Part shown: one piece after another, positions 26,424-46,719 of the stretch
Layout of the letters: each line of letters opens with the position of its first letter
Position numbering within the stretch: position 1 is the first letter of the stretch
Source of the DNA: Chrysomallon squamiferum
Taxonomy: Eukaryota > Mollusca > Gastropoda > Neomphalida > Peltospiridae
Length of the DNA: 64,000 nucleotides
NCBI GenBank assembly: GCA_012295275.1
Contig: CM022669.1
Span: 11,907,980-11,971,979 of the forward strand
Direction of reading: 5' to 3'
Position numbers and translations under genes: made by a program
The notes under the pieces: generated by a model
Database searches by the model: none
Seen by the model: the letters and a program-made list of their open reading frames with translations, nothing else
Told to the model about the DNA's origin: nothing

Positions 26424-27774
26424 ATGGCTGATCCAAGAATTAGAAATTTGAAAATCAAGACAGGTGTTGTTAAAAGGTTTGCATTTTAAATAATATTGTT
26501 AGTGAAAAAAAAAAATACAGTGATATGAGCAATGACTGAATGAGGGATAAAAAAAATGTCTATTAAAATTTATATTTTGAAAAAAAAGAAAAAAAAGAAG
26601 TATATATATATATATTAAATATTTAAGAACATTATTAAAATAATGTAAATTTAGTAACTATAATTTCCTTCATTTCACAGAGAATTAAACGAGTTTTAAC
26701 CGAGAAGTTTTATTCGTTCAGGGATTTGTTGCAATTATTTAGACTGCAATCCAAGGGTCGTGGAACTGGTTTATGGACTCTAGTTGGTTGATAAACTTCT
26801 TTTATTAATTCTAAAACTAATTATTAATTGGAGGATAGGACTAATTAACTATTAAATTATGTTCCCAATTTTAATAAATTATTAATAATTTTTTAAAGTT
26901 AGGCCAGTTAATTCAGAAAAAGAGTAAACAGACATTTTAAGTAAATTTGAACGTTTATCTGTACAATTAAATAAATATTTTTAAGTGCTTTCTTGTTATT
27001 TGTTTTATAAAAAGATGCATAATTTTTAAGTTTTATTATTAATATTATTATTATTATTTTATTATCGTTTATTTACATTTGTTACATAATGTAAAAATAA
27101 AATTTCAGATATATATTAAAATACAGTTTAAAAATTTTGTTATCATGATACACCAAGTAGATCAAATATAAAATAAAATATCAACTATTTTTTAACAAAT
27201 AATTCAATATATTTAATTCAATCAACAATTATATTTTAATTGTTTAACACTGATAGGTTAGTGTAAACTTGTGATTGCCACTTCTTTGTATTTATAAACA
27301 TATCAGTTAGAAGCAAGAAATCTTTCATGCATATTCTCATAAAGTGAAAATTCATACCAATTTTTGAAAAGTCAGCAGAGTATTTAGAAGGACATAATTT
27401 ATGAATCTACAGTTCACACCTGAAATAACAAATAGCAAGTTCAAAAATATTTAAAATGATTATAAATAAAAAAATAATAAAAACCATCATAAGAAACTGG
27501 TGGTACATTGTTTTTCACAATCTCAAAATGAATTTTTAAAAATATTCTTAAAAATGCAAGAATGATTGAAAAAAAAAGAAAAAGAAAAGCGGTGTAAACA
27601 TTACTTTTTTTGTTGCAGACTGACCAAGGAGAAGTCCATGTATGAGCAAGAGGCTAAAAAACTTATAGAAAAAGTAGAAAAAATGAAAGCTGATGGAGGT
27701 GATGAGTATGACATTAGAAAACAGGTTAATGTTTTCATTTATTATATTATAACTTTTTGAGTTGAACTCCTGAG

Positions 27775-27811
<37 letters not shown>

Positions 27812-28391
27812 AGAGGGGTTGTTTGTTGTTAAATGAGAATAATTTTTCATATCTAAATTTATGCTTAAATTGTTTATTAGTGTTGCAGCTACTATAACAT
27901 AAATTATTATTTCTTTAGACTGAGGTAGCTGAGGAATCTAAAATGATGATTCCAGATACTATTAGAAGATTAACTTCAGCAACCAATGAACTGGAAAATA
28001 TACTGGTACGTTTCAAATGTGATAATGCACACCGAATGTCATGCTTTGCCTGTTTGTTATTATTTATTTAATTAACAAGTATTAACCAATTTTTTCTCTC
28101 TTCAAACGAAAACCTAAAAATGGGTTTTAATGATAAAATTTCATTTGTATTTAATGTTAGTTTTAATTCATGTGAATTCGATATTGAGGTTCATTACTTA
28201 ACCAAAAAAATTCAAATAGAGATTAACTTCTTACGGTTTTTGCTGCTGTGTCTGTTTACATATAAAACTGGCATCTCTATATCTGGTTTCTTCGTGTGTT
28301 CTAGAAAACAGAAGAAGAACTGGCCGAGGCAGAAGAATACAAGACAGCAGAAGAATGTTTAAAAGCAGCCAGGACTGCTTTAACCTGTTGA
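26424..28391 (+). CDS. TBCA: Tubulin-folding cofactor A
   Basis: TBCA captures and stabilises the beta-tubulin folding intermediate in the cytosol, upstream of cofactors D, E and C. Four exons (26424-26476, 27619-27724, 27919-28005, 28305-28391) join to 110 residues, against 108 in human. The N-terminus MADPRIRNLKIKTGVVKRL is nearly identical to the vertebrate protein. It is followed by EKSMYEQEAKKLIEKVEKMK and MIPDTIRRL, and ends EEYKTAEECLKAARTALTC. The whole protein should be a three-helix bundle. All junctions are GT-AG and in phase. The start context is AAAATGG. Polyadenylation signal candidates AATAAA lie at 28447 and 28897. Intron 1 (1.1 kb) is AT-rich and empty. Confidence 0.97.
26477..27618 (+). 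other. TBCA intron 1
   Basis: AT-rich intron with a short AT run at about 26601-26614. No exon was seen between the GT donor and the TTGCAG acceptor. Confidence 0.75.
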
Positions 28392-31300
28392 ATATCAGTA
28401 ACTCATGACTCAGTCAGAATTCTCAACTATTACAAAATGTTCTCTAAATAAAGGACCCATTTAACTGCCCTCATCAAGTCAACTTAATATTTGAATTGTA
28501 TTTAAAAAAAAAAACTTAAGCACTAAATTCTCCCTTATTATCCCAAAACTGTTCAACAATATTTAAAACATTTTTTTAAGCTTTTGGGTATTACTAATAA
28601 ATAAGATTGAATATAAATAATATACTCATACTTTGATAAAGTCCAGTTTATAAAAAAGACTGCAAACCCCCCCCAAAAAAGTATTCATGTTACATATTGC
28701 AATTTGCTTAAAATTTTGTTTCATTGAAATGTTTGTATTGTGTACCATTATTAATTGGTTATATTTCAATGCGTTTTACAGTGTTGTTTGAATTCTGGCA
28801 TCTTAATAATTTATAAAAACATGGCTAAATGCTACTTTGAAAGATTCATTGGTTATTTGTGTATATGTCTGCATTAACATTTCTTACCATTTCTTGAATA
28901 AAAGTTTCTATTTGTATTCATATTTATTACATTTAAGTTTGCAGTATGTTATGCTTTTTTTTTATTAATTTTGTGTACTTTTAATGTGCATATAACTTTA
29001 AATTTTACGAATAGAACATTTTAATTATAAATTTTGTTTACTTGGAAATTAATGTAGAATTAGAAAATAAAACACTGCAGAAAACATATAGTTGAATATA
29101 AAACGGAATTAATCATAAAATGGTTAAACTGATTTTGTTTTACAGGAAAATTATAATTGAAAAAAACAAAAAATCCCACTAAAAAGCTACATTTTTGGAA
29201 ACTACTGACTGTTTAACATGTGTTAAGTCATATAAATCTTCAGTGATAAACAATAAACCATTGCATACCTAATCTTTATTCACCACTCATAGCACATAGA
29301 AGACATTTTTGACTGCTTCAGAATATATTTAAAATACATTAAAGTATGCATGTTACAAGATGTTGATCTGAGTAAGCTCTTTTTATCTTATTTTGTATTT
29401 AAGATCAAAATTTTCATTTTCCATTTTCTTTAATTGTTGTTTAATAGAATTTGTTTTTTTTTTTCCTCTTACATTCTGGATTTTTCTTTGCATATGTCAT
29501 CCTCAATAAAATATTGATTAATTTCAATGAATTTCATGTTTTTCTATTCTTACTATAAGCATTCCACTGTGTTTAAAAATGTTATGACATTACTGTAACA
29601 GCAATACAATTATTAGCATAAAACTGAATTCTTTACAACCACTATATCTTCTATCTGTTTTAATAAGAAATTTCGTTAAAGATACATTTTAAAAATTTAT
29701 ACAGAGGTTTTTTTCATATAAAAAAATTTGCACTGGTTAATTATCTGATAAAGGTGATTTATTACCATTGTTACAGAGTCACTATCAGTAAAACAATGTT
29801 TTTAAAAAATGAATCCTTGTTACTAATTTGAAAGAGTGCTTAGTGACAGCTGTGGTTTTGACTCACAAAACAGTAATCAAATATGAATGACAGCTAATCA
29901 TCATAAAGTAAAAATGTGAAGGTATTGTAAAAAGAAAAACAGTCATATTCCCAGTATTGACAACCCCATCCCTCAGGAAAAAAAATGGGAACAAAAAAAC
30001 AACAAACATAATATAATAATGTTAAACCCTTTAAAATATTTTCAGCATACTATATATTTTAAATAAATTTATAATCACAAAACAAAATTTCAAAAATAAA
30101 GCATTTTATTTCATTAGCATTTAACAGAAAACAATTATATTTTTGTGCCAAATTCATGAAAATATGTGCTGTGGTTTTAATAGATGAATTATATAAAACA
30201 TTTGTAAGAACAACAATTTACACAGAAAAAAAAAAAACACACAGAAAAATTAAAGTATATTTATCAAAACCACACAAATACAAAACTACACTAACATATA
30301 TACCTCTGAAATGTCATTATTCAGTGAGTTATTCCAAATTTAAAATTTATATTAAAATTATGTTCTGATAAAAATGAGAATTTTAAGATGCCGTCACCCT
30401 AGTGAGATCCATGTTCAAAGATGTTCATACAGTATATAATTTAAGGCATTCACTTCTAAATTAAAATGAACTTAAGTCTTAAGAAGGCTTGATACAGATA
30501 AAGGCAATCCAAACAATAAAAACTATATATCTAACATTTCTTTTCTAACATTTTTGTGGTCTTAATTCTAAAAATGTAGCACAATATATATTTTTTGTCA
30601 TGTAATATGTTATTCACATTTGATTCATTGAATTAACAATCACCTGCAATATTTTCTGTTGGGGGGTGAATGACCATTTCAAAACCATATGGAATTTAAT
30701 AATATTAATTTTAAAATTGTGCTTCTTCATTTCATAGATTCAGTGTCATGTTAAACTCTTTGCAACCAATTTCCTACTGTTTAAAATAATAATAATAAAC
30801 AAAAATAATAAAGCCTATATATGAGAAACTATTACTAATTCTAAAGATAAACATGAAATTATTGAAACCAAATATGTAATTTTAAACAGAAGAAAAACGC
30901 AATAAAAATGCACCGTTATTGCAAATGTGACAGCTGAGATTTGTAATGTTTTATCACAGAATAAAATATTCATACAATTTGAATATATATATATATACAT
31001 CTGGTATATATTAGTTTTAAAATTAAAAATAAGCCAAAATTTAAAAAGCGGAAATAAATGTCTAATATTAATAAATGACCTGTAACATTCATTAACAATA
31101 ATTAAGTAATCCATTCTTCATAAATAAAAAAAAAATGATCATAACAAAATGTTTAATTTTTTAAAAATAAGCTGCTTTCTTTTTCTTTACAAACTACTTT
31201 ACTTTTCATTTAAATCATTAAACTTTGTGCCTTATTCTGTTAACATATGTATACATGTTTCTTGTATCTAAAATTAAAAATTCATAATTTCAAATTTCAA

Positions 31301-32091
31301 AAACAATTGCATACCTATATATACTTTTGAAAATATCTTAATACCTGTTCAGACAGTTCTGAGAAACAAAAGGGACAGACAAACACACACAACATGTCTA
31401 AGAAATAAAAGGACAAAGTGATTCAAAATAAATAAATTATTGTTATAAATAAATAGACATTAATAATCAATGTAACTGATTAGGATAACAAATAAAAAAA
31501 AAGTCACATAATCATGGCAACTGCAATCAATCAACTGCCATATTAAAATATCACAGACTTGATTGGGCATCGTAGTGCCTATCACAAAACATGCTCAGAT
31601 TCATGTTTGCATCACTTTCATTTCACCAAAATCACCAAGAAAAAAAAAAAAAAAAATGCATATAAATCAGTTTTACAAGATGTTTTAATTTTTAGTACTA
31701 GTTTTTCTCTCTACACCATCCTCCAAAAAGTTATAATTAAATATTGAAAATAATAATAGTACATATAACATTTGAAATAAGCCCAGAAGAAGATAATTAA
31801 AACTGGTAATCTTTTTATACATTTTACGGGAACATTTTTATTGTACAACCTCTGTAATATTTCTTTGAATATTATTTTAATAATTTATTTCTTTTCTTTC
31901 ATTCTTTTTAAAGGAATAATAATAAAAAAAATTAACTTAGATTTATTAAACAAATTTTTTTTTCAAACCTCTCTGTAAATGTTTATTGCTAAACTAAAAA
32001 TATTTTTTTTTAAATAAAAATTATATAATTTAAGAAGAGAAATAAAATGCATTTTCAGCCCTAGTAAGTATGCGATGTTTGAAACTGCTGA
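28392..32091. other. Convergent 3' region between TBCA and the C2HC zinc-finger gene
   Basis: 3.7 kb of AT-rich DNA without a recognised exon on either strand. It contains the TBCA 3' UTR at the left and the minus-strand zinc-finger gene 3' UTR at the right, with a candidate signal at 31889-31884. Open frames here (for example 30156-30368 and 30815-31114) are low-complexity and were not called. Confidence 0.6.
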
Positions 32092-38661
<6,570 letters not shown>

Positions 38662-38669
<8 letters not shown>

Positions 38670-38712
38670 ATGGCTAGACCTTCGTCTGCTAATGCAGTCG
38701 TCCCCAAGCTAA
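38662..38712 (+). other. Overlapping upstream ORF of ULK3
   Basis: An ATG at 38662, eight bases before the ULK3 ATG and in a different frame, opens 16 codons and stops at 38710-38712, inside ULK3 exon 1. Both ATGs have G at -3. The ULK3 ATG also has G at +4, so leaky scanning would be expected. Confidence 0.6.
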
Positions 38713-41700
38713 AAGACTTTGTTTTCACTGATAAGCTAGGAAGTGGAACATATGCTACAGTTTATAAAGCTTATAAAAAAGTACGTTACTATTTTTAATA
38801 TTTCTTTAAATTTTATCTTCAAAACAGACGACGTTATCGTTTGCTACTGTTGTCAAAATATAATCTGTTTTTCAGTCACGAGTCTCAGTCAGTCATTCAT
38901 TATTCCACGAGACAGTGTTATGATATTGAAACTGGGCAATCCAGTTATTCGTTTATTAGGATATGGTAATTCCTTGGTTGGCAATATCTGAAATAATAGC
39001 TTTGGTTTGGCAAGAAAGAATAACTAACATCACTTATTAAGAAATAATAATCATTAGTATACTTGTAAATACATATACATTTTAAGATGTTTGGAAACCT
39101 AAATAGCAAATGGTCTGCATTATGATATACTGTGAAAAGATCTATAAAACACTGAGCAGAACTTGAGGCCACAACAATGTTCTCTATACACTAAATATGA
39201 TTGACCATTCAATCTATTACGCATGTAATGATGAAGAAGAACTTTTTACAAATCACACAGAATAAATAAATAAATATTAAATGTAAATTTATATATAGAA
39301 ATATGTAGTATTGTTTAATGATTAGCTAATAATATCAACAAAAAAAAAAGTAATAAAAATTAAAAATTAAATAGAATAGATTTTGTTTTCTTCTACATCA
39401 TCATGTTATTATTTTACTATGGAATTCATTAAATATATATATATATATATATATATATACTGTTTGTTTTTTTTAAACTTCTTTTATAATGTGATACAAA
39501 AAAACAGATCTAAAAAAAATTAACTGATTTGTTTATTGATTTTTGATTGGTATCAACCTGAAAGATATTCTTGGCAAACTTAGCCTAGTAGATGGCTTTT
39601 CCTTTGAAATGTATAACCACTTTATAATATTTAATACAGACAATGATAAGTATTTATATTTATTTGTATTTATTTCAGACAGGTTTAAGAGAAGTTGTTG
39701 CCATAAAATGTGTCCTGAAAACAAGTCTTAATAAAGCCTCAACTGAAAATCTTCTCACAGAGATAGAATTATTGAAAAAGCTAAAACATGACAATATTGT
39801 TGAACTCAAAGACTTTTTGGTAACAAATACTTTTTTTAAAACACAACAAATCTGTTAAAAATCATATATTATTAAAATGTATTATAAATATTTTGGTCCC
39901 TTTTCAGTTTTGTTAAGAAGAACAAGTTCTGTTCTTTCTTTTGTTGAAATCTTGTTTGAAATAAAATATAATACACTTTTTTTTTTTAATTAATAAGATT
40001 GTTTATTATGTAGTAATTAGAGCATAATTTTACATTTTCTTTTTCTTCCAACAAATCCTGTAAAATTATATATATACAGAAAGGGTCTAACATTCAACAT
40101 AACAGTAATTTAACTTTTCCTTTATACAGAGTTAATTCTTCTTTTCTTGTTATCAGTGGGATCAGACACATATTTATCTTATCATGGAATACTGCAGTGG
40201 TGGAGATTTATCCCACTTTATTCGCTCCAGGCGCACATTACCTGAAAGGATTGTGAAAAGATTTTTGCAGCAGATTGGTGAGTTGTATATTATACAAAAA
40301 TCTTATTTCATTTTATGTTTAAACAGAATGTAAAGTTTAAAGTTAAGATTGTGTATTGTATGAAAAAAATAATAATAATAAAAAATAAAAATGTTTTATA
40401 TACAATATATTTATTTTGAGATCTAATTATAATGGTTGTAATTATTATTTTGTGCTTGTTTTATATCCTGTTTTTACTAATCTTTTCATTATTTATTGTT
40501 ATTATTTTTATATGTATTTTTAATTTCTTTCAGTTGAGTTATTATTTTTTTTTTATTTAGTTAATTTTTTTTTTTTTTTTTTTTTTTTTAATTATACTAA
40601 CTTTTGTGTTTTGTATTTCTTTTAGCTCAGGCTTTGTTTTATCTATGGTCATTCAAAGTTGCTCATATGGACCTTAAACCACAGAATATTCTGCTTACAT
40701 CATCAACAAATCCAACCATTAAAATTGCTGGTAAGTCTACAAAAATATAGATCAAAATAACAAATTTAAAAAAAAAAATTCCAAAAAATGAATTACAAAG
40801 AAATTGAGAACAAATTAAGACTGCTCTAATTAAATAACTTTGCCTGTATGATAAGATAAATTTGGTCGTTTTATTTATTTCATTACGTGTTGGAACAGTA
40901 ACAGCCATAATTTATATCACGATGTTATGCATTTCACTTCAGAAAGATATATGCTGGGTTTATTTATTTATGTAATTAAAATAGTTATCAAATTGTTTTC
41001 ACTTGCATTTTCAAACTGTGAAACTCTTAAAGGGATATTTATTTCCTTATTTTATTTTATTTTATTTTAAATTTTTAATTTAATTTAATTTAATTTAATT
41101 TAATTTAATTTAATTTAATTTTATTTTATTTCATTTCATTTCATTTCATTTCATTTCATTTTCATTTTATTTTATTAATTTTATTTTATTTTATTTTATT
41201 TCATTTCATTTCATTTCATTTTATTTTATTTTATTTTATTTTATTTTATTTTATTTTATTTTATTTTATTTTATTTTATTTCATTTTATTTTATTGTGTG
41301 TTAGTGTTAATATACTGTTTTGTCTTGCAGATTTTGGTTTTGCCATGCATTTGTTTGAAGGAGATGGTCTTCACATTATGAGAGGCTCCCCTCTGTACAT
41401 GGCACCTGAGATTATCTGCAGGAAAAAATACGATGCAAGAGTTGATTTATGGTCAATAGGTGTCATTTTGTATGGTTAGCAAATTGCTGTTGAGAATTGT
41501 TTAAGCCATGTGATTATCTATAAATTATTTCATAAACTCATAAAGACATTACAGCATTTCTTGCAATTGGTTTTGCTGTCTTGTTTTCATTATATGTCAG
41601 TAATCTAATTCTAAAAAAATATATAATTTATAATTTGTTTCCATCTTAAAAGTTATTATATTAAATTATTTTTATTGTAATATAATAATTAAAACTTAAA

Positions 41701-41923
41701 CAATTAAAATATTGATCAACCATTACTATGAAAACATATTTCTTTCACACTTTGATTATATAAGATCCTTTCTTTTATTGGTGAATTTTATTTTTTAAGA
41801 GTGTTTATTTGGTAAGGCTCCATTTGCTTCTGAAAGCTTTAGAGAACTGTCTGTAAAGCTGCGAGACTCCAAACCTGTAGAGGTAAAACAAAAAAACACA
41901 CACAAAAACAATACACACTAGTA

Positions 41924-41966
<43 letters not shown>

Positions 41967-44900
41967 ATAATAAAAAACAAAACAGTTCACTTAGTTCAGT
42001 GGGTATATACACTTTAAAGAAAATGCAGTATTATTAATCTGTTGAATTTTGTTTTTGTTATTGTCTTTAAATATATATCTATTTGTATTCTGCACTTTCA
42101 CACAAAGAAAAATATTTGGTCAATTATCATAAATATTTAATTTAATTATCATCTGATCTTTATTATTTTATTCACGTAAATACAAGTATTTTTGATTTTT
42201 GTTTTATTTCTTTATTATTTTTGTTTCATAATTCAATTTTTATTACATTTAAATGTTCAATTAATTGTTAATAATGTGTTTATTTATTTTTTGAAGTTGT
42301 AGGAATATTTATCCTTTCAGCTTCCATATGGAGTAGAAATAAGTGATGATGCCAGAGACTTAATACTTCGTCTGCTTAAGAGAAATCCAGATGAGAGGAT
42401 TTCATTTGAAGAATTTTTCCTCCATCCTTTTGTTGATTTAGACCATGTTCCCTGTAAAGACAGCCTACCAAAAGCAGTAAAAACTAATAACAAAATTTAT
42501 ATATATTAAAAATATTGTAAATCAGTTTAGTTGATATTAAGATTATTGTACTAAAGAGTTGGTACAAATAAATCCAAGTTATTATTTTATTCGTTTTTGG
42601 TGACCACTGATTAATTACTAATATCAAAGTATAAACAATAAAATCTGAAATGACACCAGGTAGTCCCTTTACAACCAAAACCAATTAATTTGTACTGTAA
42701 AACAGAGAATACACAATATTAAATACACATAAAAATACTTATTTAAAGAATGTTGGTAGAATTTTACATAGAAAATATTACTTACTATGCAGTATTTCAT
42801 TTTCATTCTGATAAAAACATTTTTGTCTTAATCTTTACATGCAGACTGTGTACATATTTTAGTTATATCTTTTCAGACAAAAATTGTCTCTGAGGCTGTT
42901 GAGATGGATGAAAAGGGAGAGAGAGAAAAGGCCATCAAATTGTACTGCAGTGCTTTGGAATATTTCATGCCTGCCATACACTGTGAGATTCTAAAAGTTT
43001 TATTATTGCATTACGAGTCATCATATCAACAGCTAGTTTTTCAATTGTCAAAAATTAAATTCAGTGAAATTTAATACAATTATTAATGCTAATAATATTT
43101 AATTGTTGAAGAACAGTACAGGATAACTAGATAAACAGAGCTAAACGGGTCAGTAAGTATTAATAATTATTAATTATTATACAATGTTTTAATCCTTTAA
43201 ATATTTTTTTGACTTCCAGATGAGACAAATCCAGCAAAGAAAAATGCTTTAAGGAGAAAGGTGAGTTTATGCTTGATGTTAAATGTTTTTACATGTCATT
43301 ATTATTGTTGTTGTTGTTGTCATTATTTTAATTATCATCATCATTGTTGTTGTTATTGTTGTTGCTATAGTTATTATTATTATTAGAACCATTTCAAAGA
43401 CTTATCAAATTAATAAACAGCAAGAGAAAATATCATACCAGATACCATCATTAATCACATAATTATTAGACTGAAATGAAATGGACTCTAGGTAACAAAT
43501 TGTTATTATTTTTTAATACTGTTTGTAATTTTTTAAACTTTATTTTATTTATGATTATTGCTAGTAGTACTCGTGTTTATTAGAAACAGGTAGATTATGC
43601 AAAAATGCAAGAAAACTTGAGGATTAGAAAAAAAATGTTATGGAATATTTTATTTAGGTCAAAGAGTACATGGACCGAGCTGAGTGGCTAAGGAAACAGA
43701 TGTTACCATGTAAACCAACTAACTCTGTCACCAGGTCTTTGTCTGGAAATGCCTATGATGAGTTAGGTGAGCATTATTACTGTTAATCTGTAGGTTAATT
43801 AATCTCTATTTATACACACATGTATATGTTTTTAATAATTTCATAAATTAAATATAACTGTTTTTGATAAATGCGTTTTAACAGTCCTTAATTGCTCTTA
43901 TTGATCATTTTGGTCTAGCTAATTACACCATTGTTATGGCAGATTAATAATAATTTAACAGCCGCATTTCAGTTTTGTTCTGAGAGTAGGCTTATCTTCA
44001 GATTATGTTAATATGTTTAATTATTATTTCATTTTATTTTATTTTATTAATTTATTTATTTTTAAATATTTTATATGAATTAAGTAGTTACAAAAATCAG
44101 TGACTTAGTGTCTTTATTATTTAAACTACTAAACCTCAGTTGTAATAATGGCTGTGTTTCTTTTAAAAAAAATTTAAAAGATAAAATTATAATTTGTAGC
44201 AAATTCTATAATTTGAGAAATATAAAACAGCACATACCATTTTATTTAACATGTACAAAGAAATGATATTAGAATAACTAGCTAATAAATAATTATGGAA
44301 ACGACACACATCACCGGCAAACATTTTAGCATCAATACACTGACTTTTTAAAAATTGATTTATCAGTGATAAATTTACAATCGTTTATTTGGATTAATTT
44401 TGTTAAAATTTTAGTGGAATTATGTAAAGACAAAGAAGAACTTCTGGCAGCTCTCAAACTGATCAAAGCAGCAGAATTAGAGGTAATAAATAATTTTCTT
44501 GAATTAGTTTATATATGTATTTAATAATAAACTGTAGTTTTAAAGAAGAACTATAAACAAAAGTTATTTTTCAGAATGTTTGTTATATCAGACCTTTTAT
44601 TCTATTAATTTTTAAGACATTTCTTTTCATCAGATAAACTATTAATTGACTAAAATGACATTTTATTATCATTTATTAATTTACCATAAAAATTATCTGC
44701 TTGAGAAAAGTGAATATATAATTAATGTTACAATTATTGAAAATGCAAATTTATTAATTTTTAATATCTTTATTTCAGGCAGAAAAGGAGGATTATAGTC
44801 AAGCATTAAAACATTATGAATTAGCTCTTGGAGTTTTTATAAAATTGTTACCAGGTAAAAACTAACATTTATATTTACAAAAATAAATAGGTGGTTTTTA

Positions 44901-45285
44901 TCCCATGGAAAAAGAAAAACAAAAGAATAGCTTTATGTACAGTTCTAAAGTAAACTGTCATAACCTGAGAAATATATAATGTTATATTTATGTTTTCAGT
45001 ATTTGTGTTTTCTGTACAAAACCATAAAAGAAGCTTTTCTAAATTTAATTGTTATGAAGTGGCAGATTCAGGATAAGCTAGAAAGATTTTTACAAGTAGG
45101 TTCCATTGTTAAATATCCTCTTTGTTTTCATCTTTTCCTTTTAGAGGAACCAAAAGGAAGAAGAAAAGATCTGTTGAATAGTGAGGTAAGCAATTTAAAA
45201 AATTACAAAACAAAATTAATAATAATAAAATAGAAAACATAATTTAATATATATTAATATATATGTGTATGTGTGTGTGTGTGTG

Positions 45286-45375
<90 letters not shown>

Positions 45376-46681
45376 AATCAATAAATAATAACAGTAATAA
45401 ATAAATGAAAAAAGATTTTCTCCATAAACCCTTATTCTCATGAACAACTGGAACAGTTAAAATTTTTGTATATTTATTTAACACATGTATAATTTATTAT
45501 CACACCAAAATCTGTTATCAATGCAACAGAAAATAAATTAGTTCCACTAAAATCATTTAAATTCTTATTTGAGAAAAGTAACTGATTGTCAATTTAGGCA
45601 TATATATCTAAAAACAAAGAATCCACATGAAAGTAAAATACAAACCTGCTTTAATACCTTCAGGTGATGAAATGGATGGCAAAAGCAGAAAATATTAAAT
45701 CATATTTATCAGTGCAGGCACTAAATAAAAAGGGTACTTCACAAATGGAGGATGACAGTGAGAATGCAGATCTTGGTGAGTGTGAAGTCATCTTGATTAT
45801 CTGTCACTGGAATCTAAGTCACCTGACTTAGTAGTAATAATAATGATTTAATTTTTTATTTGTTTTTTGATTGGATTGGGGGTATTTCTTTTTATTTAAT
45901 TTTTGAAAGCTTTAGTTTACTTACATTAATGCAAGTATGTAGATACATAGGTGCACAGACACACACACACACACACCACACATTTACACATACATACATA
46001 CATATATAGCAATGTCATGAACTAACAGAAGAAAATATTAAATAAATGCTAATTATATGGTGAATGTATATTAAACAAGCTAATAAAGAAAGATTATAAA
46101 ATCATAATACTGAATATAATTTTCTTATGTACTATTACAACTGGTTATTTTGGTGTTTTTTTGTTTGTTTTTTTGTATAAATGAAACATTACAGACTTTT
46201 AAAACAAATTTGCCAATTCAAACCTCCCCTCCAGCATTTCTCATCAGGTATAAAATAAACCAGACAGAGAATGTTAAGTCTTAAAGCTGACTTCAGCTGT
46301 CTGTTCTGCAGATATATTAATGTGCATGAAACAGAAAAATAGCCTCTAGTTGTGTCAGACTTGTACTATACTTGTTCTCAGTACTTGAGTGAAGTGTTCC
46401 TATCTGTGACAGCCAATTTCAGTATATCAAACATAACAGTTAGCCAGTTCACAGCTTTACACCCAAAGGCAATATGATGTAAGAAGAAACAGACAACAAT
46501 GAAAGACCTCCCACAAACTGGTTTGATGAAATAACAGTTAAAAGAAGAACAACAAGAGTAATAAATATAAATTATATATAAATATAAATATAATAACAAT
46601 AATAATTAATTAAAATAATGATGATCAAATAATAACTGTGATCCTCATTGTATATAATGATGATAGTTTTACACACAGACA

Positions 46682-46719
<38 letters not shown>

